A stretch of 12,186 nt of DNA. It comes from an uncultured Erysipelotrichaceae bacterium. GTDB lineage: Bacteria; Bacillota_I; Bacilli_A; Erysipelotrichales; Erysipelotrichaceae. The notes beneath the pieces are model-generated. The model was not told the DNA's origin, did no database searches, and saw nothing but the letters and a program-made list of their open reading frames with translations. Below are positions 1 to 6,286 of the stretch, piece by piece; position 1 is the stretch's first letter, and each line of letters starts with the position of its first letter. Location: NCBI GenBank assembly GCA_902796465.1, contig CADBPK010000228.1, forward strand, positions 1 through 12,186, read 5' to 3'. The translations under genes and the position numbers were made by a program.

Positions 1-236
1 CCCTTTTCACTTGCCTGCAAAGCTTCGGTAAGGTCCTTCATGCCGTACATCGGGACGGATCCTTCATGTACGCATAACGCGAGGGCTTCCCCGGCACGCC
101 TGCAGTTCAGTTCAATGATCAGGGGATCATAGGAGATCTCCGTTTCCCGCAGGAGGGATTTGCTGAGCGAAAAGGCGCAGTATTCCTGCACCTCGTTCAA
201 GATCACATCAAATTCAAGACACTTCTGTATATTCAT
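1..236 (-). CDS. mutS2: Endonuclease MutS2, N-terminal fragment (runs off window)
   Basis: Only the first 78 codons are present; the gene continues past the left edge. The visible residues match the start of MutS2: an opening Leu-Glu-Phe-Asp segment (residues 7-10), then a helical region with Glu-Ala-Leu-Ala-Leu near residue 50-54, a Gly-Ser-Val-Pro-Met-Tyr-Gly-Met turn (59-66) and an Asp-Leu...Ala-Leu-Gln-Ala-Ser segment. MutS2 proteins are MutS-like ATPases with a C-terminal Smr nuclease domain, linked to suppression of recombination and rescue of collided ribosomes; none of those domains is inside the window. The ATG at 236 lies 2 bases after the cvpA stop and has no clear Shine-Dalgarno, so translation is probably coupled to cvpA. 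The cvpA-mutS2 order, known in Bacillota, supports the call. Confidence 0.85.
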   Translation of the reverse strand, partial: MNIQKCLEFDVILNEVQEYCAFSLSKSLLRETEISYDPLIIELNCRRAGEALALCVHEGSVPMYGMKDLTEALQASEK

Positions 237-238
237 AA

Positions 239-892
239 CTATTTGTAAAGGCTGATGCCGTCATAGCCGTTTTCCTTCAGCCATTTATCCAGATTATCTT
301 CTTCTTTTTTAGTAAGTTCATCCACGTTTTCCGCCATCGTCAGGAACGTTTCGCTGTTGAGCATCGGCTTGACCGTATCCTGCACGACCGGCAGGTCCAT
401 TACCATACCGACCCAGGAATCATGCACGAATGCGCTGCCGTTCTTAAAGATCGGCGTGTTGAGCAGGACGCAGATCACGAAGATCCAGACTGTGGATTCC
501 ATCATGCCCAGCACAGCGCCGCAGATCTTGCTTGCCTGTTTGATGACCGGCAGTTTTTCCGTGCCTTCCAGCATATGGACAATCAGCGCAAAACCAATCT
601 GCAGGACGATAAACAGGATGATAAACCAGCAGATCTGGTTGATGTACTGTTTATAGACCTGGGCGAGATTGTCCGCCAGTTCATAACCGGTGCGGATGGA
701 TGAAAAAACACTGATATGCCGGGCCAGTACGATACTGAAGCGCCACGAAACATAGAAACTGATGACGCCTCCTGCCAGCTCGACCAGTTCGCGGAAGAAG
801 CCTTTTGTCACGCCTCTCCAGACACCGATCAGCAGGATCACAGCCACAGTGATGTTAAACGGCATCAGATAATCAGAAATCAAATCTATCAT
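239..892 (-). CDS. cvpA: CvpA family membrane protein
   Basis: A 217-residue protein with about four hydrophobic segments (roughly residues 11-27, 36-58, 84-107 and 122-145). The family signature is a Gly-Phe-Phe-Arg-Glu-Leu motif followed by a glycine-containing helix (residues 31-45), as in CvpA/colicin V production proteins. The C-terminal 40 residues are charged and probably cytoplasmic. The biochemical role of the family is unsettled; it has been linked to envelope homeostasis and septation. The ATG at 892 follows a GAAGGTGA ribosome binding site (899-906). The gene starts the leftward cvpA-mutS2 operon and is divergent from rnhC. In Bacillus the equivalent locus carries zapA and polX as well; neither is between these genes here. 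Confidence 0.85.
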   Translation of the reverse strand: MIDLISDYLMPFNITVAVILLIGVWRGVTKGFFRELVELAGGVISFYVSWRFSIVLARHISVFSSIRTGYELADNLAQVYKQYINQICWFIILFIVLQIGFALIVHMLEGTEKLPVIKQASKICGAVLGMMESTVWIFVICVLLNTPIFKNGSAFVHDSWVGMVMDLPVVQDTVKPMLNSETFLTMAENVDELTKKEEDNLDKWLKENGYDGISLYK

Positions 893-910
893 AATAAATC
901 ACCTTCAAAT

Positions 911-939
911 ATTGTAATCAAATCTGTTTTCCATGACAA
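911..939 (-). promoter_or_regulatory. cvpA-mutS2 promoter (sigma-A type)
   Basis: On the minus strand TTGTCA (934-939) and TACAAT (911-916) are separated by exactly 17 bp, each differing from the sigma-A consensus at one position. Transcription would start near 904, leaving a leader of about 12 nt that begins in the ribosome binding site. Confidence 0.7.
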
Positions 940-941
940 TA

Positions 942-950
942 TGATACAAT
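942..950 (+). promoter_or_regulatory. Extended -10 promoter of rnhC
   Basis: On the plus strand TG-A-TACAAT (942-950) is an extended -10 element. No recognisable -35 hexamer is found 16-18 bp upstream (the place is occupied by the spacer of the opposing cvpA promoter). Six bases separate the hexamer from A957, which is the first base of the rnhC start codon, so the mRNA may be leaderless. Confidence 0.5.
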
Positions 951-956
951 ACACCC

Positions 957-1817
957 ATGGCACAGAATATTTATACTTTAAAAATGAACAAAGACGATGC
1001 GGACAAGCTCTTTGCCGCATGGAAGGAATACAGGACTGAAAAAGCACCGGCATACGCCAGATGGCAGCTCCGTCCGGAAAACTGCGTGATCACCTGCTAT
1101 GAAAGCGGAAAAGTAGTCTTTCAGGGAAAAGATGCTCATGTGTATGCCTCCCCTTTCCTTACGGAAACGGAGGACCGTCTTCCCCAGGCGGGAAGCGACG
1201 AGGTCGGTACAGGTGATTATTTCGGACCGGTCGTTGTCAGTGCGTGCATCGTCCGGGAAGAGGATCTCCCGCTGATCAGAGATCTCGGCATCCGTGATTC
1301 CAAGGCGCTGAGCGATCAGAAGATCATGGAAGCCGCACCGGTCCTTATGGAGAAGCTGGTCCATACCAAACTGATCGTGGACAATGAGAAATACAACCGG
1401 ATCCACGAAAAGTACAACATGAATGAGATCAAGGCCCTGCTCCATAACCAGGCTTATATCAATCTATCAAAAAAAGGCGCTCTGCCTTCTTTCCGTGTGA
1501 TTGATCAGTTCATGCCGGAAGCCGCATATTACCGTGCCCTCCGGAATGAGCCGGAAGTAATCGGCCAGATGCACTTTGAAACAAAGGCGGAAAACAAGTA
1601 TCCCGCTGTCGGCGCCGCATCCGTCATCGCCCGCTATACGTTCCTGCAGTGCATGCACAGGATGGACGAGAAATACGGCATGCATTTTTCACTTGGTGCG
1701 GGAAGTGCCGCCGATGCGTCTGCCCGTGAATTCGTGAAGCGGTACGGCACAGAAGAACTTCGCCGTACAGCGAAAGTACATTTCAGAAATACGGAAGCGC
1801 TCAGATCTCAGGATTGA
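957..1817 (+). CDS. rnhC: Ribonuclease HIII
   Basis: A 286-residue enzyme that cuts the RNA strand of RNA-DNA hybrids. Residues 1-65 form the RNase HIII-specific N-terminal substrate-binding (TBP-like) domain, with the typical Tyr-Glu-Ser-Gly-Lys-Val-Val-Phe-Gln-Gly-Lys stretch (48-58). The catalytic domain follows: Gly-Ser-Asp-Glu-Val-Gly-Thr-Gly carries D81 and E82, Asp-Ser-Lys is at 114-116, Ile-Asp-Gln-Phe carries D183, and Thr-Lys-Ala-Glu-Asn-Lys carries E212, the probable fourth carboxylate; in that last motif Ala and Asn replace the more usual Gly and Ser. The C-terminal Lys-Val-His-Phe-Arg-Asn-Thr (273-279) is also family-typical. Length is close to the usual ~300. The ATG at 957 has no Shine-Dalgarno, and neither does the next in-frame ATG at 984, which would remove part of the first strand of the domain. 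The stop overlaps the convergent dCMP deaminase gene by 17 bp. Confidence 0.95.
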   Translation: MAQNIYTLKMNKDDADKLFAAWKEYRTEKAPAYARWQLRPENCVITCYESGKVVFQGKDAHVYASPFLTETEDRLPQAGSDEVGTGDYFGPVVVSACIVREEDLPLIRDLGIRDSKALSDQKIMEAAPVLMEKLVHTKLIVDNEKYNRIHEKYNMNEIKALLHNQAYINLSKKGALPSFRVIDQFMPEAAYYRALRNEPEVIGQMHFETKAENKYPAVGAASVIARYTFLQCMHRMDEKYGMHFSLGAGSAADASAREFVKRYGTEELRRTAKVHFRNTEALRSQD

Positions 1818-2295
1818 TCGTTTTTTCGACCTTCAGCGAAATCGTATTCTTCAGCCGGCTGAGTTCCACGCCGGCTGCTTTTAACATGCGCTTGCTGGCA
1901 ATGTTGGTATCAACGCCGTTGTATTTGTCGGATTCGTAGACAACACGGCGGATGCCGGACTGGATGATCGCCTTGGCACATTCGTTGCACGGAAACAGTG
2001 AAACATACAGCGTACAGCCGGAAACAGGCCACTTGGAGTTGAGAATGGCATTCAGTTCCGCATGTACTACAAAGGCATATTTCGTATCGAGTACGGAACC
2101 ATCCCTGCCCCACGGAAATTCATCATCGGAGCATCCTTTCGGAAACCCGTTGTATCCAACGGATACGACCCGGTGGTTTTCATCCACGATCGCTGCGCCG
2201 ACCTGTGTATTCGGATCTTTGGAACGCAGTGCGGAAAGATGGGCAAGACCCATGAAATATTCATCCCAGCTCACTACATTTTCACGTTTTTCCAT
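1801..2295 (-). CDS. Deoxycytidylate (dCMP) deaminase, ComEB-like
   Basis: A 164-residue zinc enzyme of the cytidine deaminase fold that converts dCMP to dUMP, the precursor of dTMP. The zinc site is complete: His-Ala-Glu (H78, with E80 as proton shuttle) and Pro-Cys-x-x-Cys (C103, C106). The substrate-side motif Gly-Tyr-Asn-Gly-Phe-Pro (47-52) separates dCMP deaminases from other deaminases of this fold. The ATG at 2295 follows GGAGG (2302-2306) at 6 nt spacing; this site is formed by the last two Gly codons of the rhomboid gene, whose stop is 2 bases upstream, so the genes are translationally linked. It is the last gene of the six-gene leftward operon. B. subtilis comEB is the same family, but no competence genes adjoin it here. 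Confidence 0.92.
   Translation of the reverse strand: MEKRENVVSWDEYFMGLAHLSALRSKDPNTQVGAAIVDENHRVVSVGYNGFPKGCSDDEFPWGRDGSVLDTKYAFVVHAELNAILNSKWPVSGCTLYVSLFPCNECAKAIIQSGIRRVVYESDKYNGVDTNIASKRMLKAAGVELSRLKNTISLKVEKTINPEI
1852..1882 (+). terminator. Probable rnhC terminator inside the dCMP deaminase gene
   Basis: An 8-bp perfect GC-rich stem (CAGCCGGC 1852-1859 with GCCGGCTG 1870-1877, loop of 10) is followed by C-TTTT on the plus strand, 34 nt after the rnhC stop. The U-run is short, so efficiency may be modest. It lies wholly within the coding region of the opposing gene. Confidence 0.5.
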
Positions 2296-2297
2296 TG

Positions 2298-3101
2298 TTA
2301 ACCTCCGTTGATCATGTCGTATACGCTGATATCCACATTATACAGAGCATCCAGCTTCTTTGCCACGCTGTCCGCATGGGCACTGAGGCCGATCTCCTTT
2401 TCAACCATGAGCACATGCGCATCGCTCAGGAAATAAGTCTCGCTTTCGCGGATCTCCGCATTTTTCGGTATAAAGAACGCGAGGGCAGCGATCAACAACA
2501 CCGAGGCAATGACCGTATGCTGTTTCAGTTCCTTTTCTTTTTCACCTGACAGCAGGAGAACAGATACCGCAAGCCCGGCAATAAATCCGCCGAGATGCGC
2601 CTTCCACGCAACATTAGGCAGGAAATTAATGAACAGGTTGGTGATCAGGACACGGCGGATATAGATCTGCATCGTCGGGCTTTTCATCGCACCGTCTTTC
2701 CAGAGCACATAGATCATGGCTGCCATCAGCCCGTACAGTCCGCCGGACAAACCGACGCAGACCGTATTGTCCTTGCCGACCAGCTGGAACAGGCTGCCGC
2801 CGATCACAGAGATCATCAGGATAAATGCATATTTCAGCTTCCCTGCACGGAACTCCAGGAACCTTCCCAGCACAAGCAGGGAGTAGCAGTTCATGAACAG
2901 ATGGATCAGACTGCCGTGTGTCAGGCCTACGGTCAGCACCCGCCAGTATTCCCCGCAGAGGATCATCGGTTTATAAAACGCGCCGAAAAGGATCGCTGCT
3001 TCCAGGGAATTCAGCCCGGGTGTAAAGTACGCCGCGGCATACAGCAGGACACACAGTCCGATGATGATATAACTCAGAACAGGCTTCGGTGCTTTCTTCA
3101 T
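2298..3101 (-). CDS. Rhomboid family intramembrane serine protease
   Basis: A 267-residue polytopic membrane protein. Rhomboid hallmarks are all present: the His-x4-His-x3-Asn motif of TM2 (H62, H67, N71), the catalytic serine in Gly-Leu-Ser-Gly (S119) in TM4, and the catalytic histidine in His-Leu-Gly-Gly-Phe-Ile-Ala-Gly (H169) in TM6. About seven hydrophobic segments can be drawn (8-27, 55-78, 88-107, 113-134, 146-162, 168-185, 196-212), i.e. a 6+1 layout, after which a soluble tail of about 55 residues follows. With a cytoplasmic N-terminus this tail would be outside. Substrates cannot be told from sequence; in bacteria rhomboids act in membrane protein quality control. The ATG overlaps the upstream stop as ATGA (3098-3101), with AGGAAGGGG just before it, showing translational coupling to the pseudouridine synthase. 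Confidence 0.93.
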   Translation of the reverse strand: MKKAPKPVLSYIIIGLCVLLYAAAYFTPGLNSLEAAILFGAFYKPMILCGEYWRVLTVGLTHGSLIHLFMNCYSLLVLGRFLEFRAGKLKYAFILMISVIGGSLFQLVGKDNTVCVGLSGGLYGLMAAMIYVLWKDGAMKSPTMQIYIRRVLITNLFINFLPNVAWKAHLGGFIAGLAVSVLLLSGEKEKELKQHTVIASVLLIAALAFFIPKNAEIRESETYFLSDAHVLMVEKEIGLSAHADSVAKKLDALYNVDISVYDMINGG

Positions 3102-4015
3102 TCCGCCCCTTCCTTTCTGAGAATTTCCAGCAGCTCCTCAAAATATGCCGGCAGCGGTGCCTCAAACGTCATGGTTTCCTGTGTGCGCGGATGGACGAAC
3201 GTGATCCTGAAAGCGTGCAGGACCTGCCCTTTCGTTTCCATATACGGGCACTTTTTTCCGTATTTATCATCACCCATAACAGGATGTCCGATATATTTCA
3301 TATGTACGCGGATCTGGTGTGTGCGTCCGGTTTCCAGCGAACACTCAACATATGTCGCATTCGCAAAACGTTCCAGCACACGGAAATGCGTGACGGCGTT
3401 TTTACTGCCGTCTTCCGTTACCGCCATGCGCTGACGGTCACGTTTGTCCCGGCCGATCGGCGCGTCGATCGTTCCGTCCTTATGCGGAATGACGCCTGTG
3501 ACGACCGCTTTATATTCTCTCCGGCATGTCTTGGTTTCCAGCTGCCGGGAGATCGCTTCATGGGCAAAATCATTTTTGCAGGCAATGAGGCATCCGGTCG
3601 TATCCTTGTCGATCCGGTGCACGATGCCCGGACGGATCGCCCCGTTGATGCCGGAAAGATCCTTGCAGTGATACAGCAGTGCGTTGACCAGCGTACCGCT
3701 GTAGACACCCGGCGCCGGATGTACGATCATTCCCTTCGGCTTGTTTATGACGATCAAATCAGAATCCTCATACAGGATATCCAGCGGGATATCTTCCGGC
3801 AGGACATCGATCGGTTCCGGTTCCGGGATCTCAGCTTCGATCACATCGCCCGGCATGAGCTTATAGGAATTGCGGACCGGCTTTCCGTTGACCTGGATCC
3901 GCTTTTCATCTGTCAGCTGCTGTACGCGGGTACGCGAAAGACCGCTGACTTCCGTCAGGTATTTGTCGATGCGTACAGGATTTTCATCCTCATATGTCCA
4001 GTTCATTTTTTCCAT
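3098..4015 (-). CDS. RluA/RluD family 23S rRNA pseudouridine synthase
   Basis: A 305-residue enzyme converting uridine to pseudouridine in RNA. An N-terminal S4 RNA-binding domain covers about residues 14-65 (Arg-Ile-Asp-Lys-Tyr-Leu to Pro-Gly-Asp-Val-Ile). The catalytic domain follows, with Asn-Lys-Pro-Lys-Gly-Met (91-96), His-Arg-Ile-Asp-Lys-Asp-Thr-Thr-Gly carrying the catalytic D136, and Glu-Thr-Gly-Arg-Thr-His-Gln-Ile-Arg (228-236). The S4 plus catalytic layout matches RluD-type enzymes (23S helix 69 uridines in E. coli), but the exact target is inference. The ATG at 4015 is preferred because GAGGA (4022-4026) lies 6 nt upstream; the ATG at 4006 has no such site. It overlaps the end of lspA by 26 bp; lspA-rluD adjacency is common in Bacillota. 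Confidence 0.93.
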   Translation of the reverse strand: MEKMNWTYEDENPVRIDKYLTEVSGLSRTRVQQLTDEKRIQVNGKPVRNSYKLMPGDVIEAEIPEPEPIDVLPEDIPLDILYEDSDLIVINKPKGMIVHPAPGVYSGTLVNALLYHCKDLSGINGAIRPGIVHRIDKDTTGCLIACKNDFAHEAISRQLETKTCRREYKAVVTGVIPHKDGTIDAPIGRDKRDRQRMAVTEDGSKNAVTHFRVLERFANATYVECSLETGRTHQIRVHMKYIGHPVMGDDKYGKKCPYMETKGQVLHAFRITFVHPRTQETMTFEAPLPAYFEELLEILRKEGAE

Positions 4016-4457
4016 GTTTTTCCTCGTCTTCCAGAAAGCTTGCCAGGATCAGCAGACCCACCCCGATGCACAGTGCCATATCGGCTACGTTGAACACCGG
4101 GAAGTTATATCCGAAGATATAGAAATCCAGAAAGTCACGCACATATCCCAGCATCAGCCTGTCGATCATATTGCCGAAAGCACCGCCGATCATCAAAGCG
4201 AGTGCTGTTTTTGTCAGCGGCTTCGGCTTTTTTTTCTCCATGATCCAGATCATGAACAGAACTGCTGCGGCTGAAATGACGCTGAGCAGCTGGGTATATC
4301 CGCTCAGAAGAGACCAGGCCATCCCGGTGTTCTTCAGATACGTCAGATGAAAGAACCCGGGAATCAGGACAAGGTCCTGACAGGCGGGCGTATTGACGAT
4401 CCAGATCTTGGTGATCTGGTCCAGAAGGACCACGACCAGACTCAGCGCATAAATCAT
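3990..4457 (-). CDS. lspA: Lipoprotein signal peptidase (signal peptidase II)
   Basis: A 155-residue inner-membrane aspartyl protease that removes the signal peptide from diacylglyceryl-modified prolipoproteins. Conserved blocks are visible in order: Asp-Gln-Ile-Thr-Lys (13-17), Asn-Thr-Gly-Met-Ala-Trp-Ser (43-49), Gly-Asn-Met-Ile-Asp-Arg (95-100) with catalytic D99, Val-Arg-Asp-Phe-Leu-Asp-Phe (106-112), and Phe-Asn-Val-Ala-Asp (122-126) with catalytic D126. Four hydrophobic segments fit the family topology. The ATG at 4457 is preceded by GAGG (4465-4468) at 7 nt, placed immediately after the TAA of the upstream ABC gene, 11 bases away. Third gene of the six-gene operon. Confidence 0.96.
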   Translation of the reverse strand: MIYALSLVVVLLDQITKIWIVNTPACQDLVLIPGFFHLTYLKNTGMAWSLLSGYTQLLSVISAAAVLFMIWIMEKKKPKPLTKTALALMIGGAFGNMIDRLMLGYVRDFLDFYIFGYNFPVFNVADMALCIGVGLLILASFLEDEEKHGKNELDI

Positions 4458-4468
4458 GCATGTACCTC

Positions 4469-6286
4469 TTATTCAGCCACAAGGTCTGCCGCCATGGTCT
4501 CAAACTGCCTGGTAAACAGGCTGTAATAATAACCCTTCATGCGCATCAGATCCCTGTGTTTTCCATTTTCGATGATTTTCCCGTCTTTGACAACCAGTAT
4601 AACATCTGCGTCCGTAATCGTCGAAAGCCTGTGGGCTATGACGAAGCTTGTCCTGCCCTTCGTTACAACGCCGATGGCATCCTGGATCGCTTTTTCCGTC
4701 ATCGTATCAATGGATGACGTCGCTTCATCCAGCACGAGGATCTTCGGATCAGCGAGAATCGCGCGGGCAAAGGAAAGAAGCTGTTTCTCGCCGGTGGAGA
4801 GGTTTTCGCCGCCTTCACCGACATCGCTGTCCAGGCCTTTTTCCATTTTATAGATCAGGTAGTCAGCGCTCACGATGCGCAGTGCTTCCATGATCTCTTC
4901 ATCTGTCGCATCCGGGTTGCCGTAGCGCAGATTGTCGCGGATGGTTCCCGAAAACAGATGCGGACTCTGCAGGACATAGCCGATATTGGAATGCAGCCAG
5001 AGCTGGGAACGTTCCCTCGCATCCCTGCCGTCGATCAAGAGCTGTCCGGATGTCGGTTCATAGAACCGGCATACGAGATTGACCAGCGTTGACTTGCCGG
5101 CACCGGTCTCACCGACGATCGCCACGTTCGTACCATGCGGTACCTTGAGCGAGAAGTGATCCAAAACGATCTCATTGCCGTCCGGATACTGGAATGTAAC
5201 ATCGCGGAATTCGATATCCCCTTTCAGTTCTTCCCAGTTCTCCTTTTTCGGATGGAAAGCGTCACCGTAGCGTTCAATGACTTCCGGTGTATCCGCCACA
5301 TCGGACTCGGTATTCATCAGTTTTGTAAAGCGTTCAATGTTGACACGGATCGCAATCAGGGCACTGATGGTCTCAACGATCATGGAGATCGGTTCCATCA
5401 GGTTCATCGCATAGTTCATGAATACGGACAGTGTACCGATCAGCAGCACGCCTCTCTGGTTCAGGATGCCGCCCTGCCAGAGCACGAGGGCCAGGGCAAA
5501 GGAACCGGTCATCATGACCATTGAGGAGAAGACAGCGGAATAACGTACAGCACGCACGGAAGTCCGCCGCATTTCTTCCGTATCTTTTTCAAAATCTTTC
5601 TGAATGGTATCCTCGATCACCAGGGTCTTGATGCTTCTGGCGCCGGTGATCCCTTCGTTGAAATTCGAGGTGATCCGGGAATTGGTTTCACGGATCTTAC
5701 GGTTCAGAACGACCAGTTTTTTCTGGAAATAGATGATCAGCAGGACCGCAGCCGGCAAAAGAAGCAGGACATACAGCGCCAGCCGCACGTTGATCAGAAA
5801 CATATTTATAATCACAAACAGGATATAGGATCCGTTCCAGACCACATCCATCAGACGCCAGGATACCAGTTCGCCGATCTTGCCGGTATCGGACATGACC
5901 CTGGCATGGATATAACCGACATTGTTCTGGCTGAAATATGAGAATGACAATGTCTGCAGATGGTTGAACGAAGCATTTCTCAGATCGTGGTCGACCTGCA
6001 TTTCCGTCATGCCGCACCAGTAGACACTGGTGAAGTTGAGGATCAGCTGAACCACCAGGATCGCCAGGAACAGCATTGTAAACGGAACCGCTGTATCCAT
6101 CGTTTCCTCACCGATGAAATGGTTGATGGCGTACCGGTTGAAATGCGGATAGATGCTGTCGATCATACTGACGGTTATTCCCATCAGCATCATCACGAAG
6201 ATCCGTTTCCGGTACGGACGGGCATACGGGATGATCTTCGGGATACCGAAAAAAGGAAGCTTTATGTTTTCGTCATTACGCTTCAT
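4469..6286 (-). CDS. Heterodimeric ABC exporter subunit with catalytic Glu (BmrD/TM288-like)
   Basis: A 605-residue half-transporter: six-helix exporter membrane domain (about 25-320) and a C-terminal nucleotide-binding domain. Visible motifs are Walker A Gly-Glu-Thr-Gly-Ala-Gly-Lys-Ser-Thr (392-400), Q-loop Q440, signature Leu-Ser-Thr-Gly-Glu (496-500), Walker B Ile-Leu-Val-Leu-Asp-Glu (516-521) with catalytic E521, and H-loop H552. The signature departs from LSGGQ at two places. Paired with the adjacent subunit, this gives one competent and one degenerate ATP site, as in BmrCD, LmrCD and TM287/288. Likely role: export of drugs or lipid-like compounds; the substrate cannot be read from sequence. 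The start at 6286 overlaps the first subunit by 11 bp and has a strong AGGAGGTG site. Confidence 0.92.
   Translation of the reverse strand: MKRNDENIKLPFFGIPKIIPYARPYRKRIFVMMLMGITVSMIDSIYPHFNRYAINHFIGEETMDTAVPFTMLFLAILVVQLILNFTSVYWCGMTEMQVDHDLRNASFNHLQTLSFSYFSQNNVGYIHARVMSDTGKIGELVSWRLMDVVWNGSYILFVIINMFLINVRLALYVLLLLPAAVLLIIYFQKKLVVLNRKIRETNSRITSNFNEGITGARSIKTLVIEDTIQKDFEKDTEEMRRTSVRAVRYSAVFSSMVMMTGSFALALVLWQGGILNQRGVLLIGTLSVFMNYAMNLMEPISMIVETISALIAIRVNIERFTKLMNTESDVADTPEVIERYGDAFHPKKENWEELKGDIEFRDVTFQYPDGNEIVLDHFSLKVPHGTNVAIVGETGAGKSTLVNLVCRFYEPTSGQLLIDGRDARERSQLWLHSNIGYVLQSPHLFSGTIRDNLRYGNPDATDEEIMEALRIVSADYLIYKMEKGLDSDVGEGGENLSTGEKQLLSFARAILADPKILVLDEATSSIDTMTEKAIQDAIGVVTKGRTSFVIAHRLSTITDADVILVVKDGKIIENGKHRDLMRMKGYYYSLFTRQFETMAADLVAE

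Noticed and set aside
3089..4093. A 334-codon plus-strand open frame opposite the pseudouridine synthase
   Set aside because: Antisense shadow; the minus-strand protein has S4 and catalytic motifs and a coupled start.
4787..4801. LSTGE signature as sign that the ABC subunit is a decaying gene
   Set aside because: The altered signature fits the degenerate site of asymmetric exporters and all other motifs are intact.
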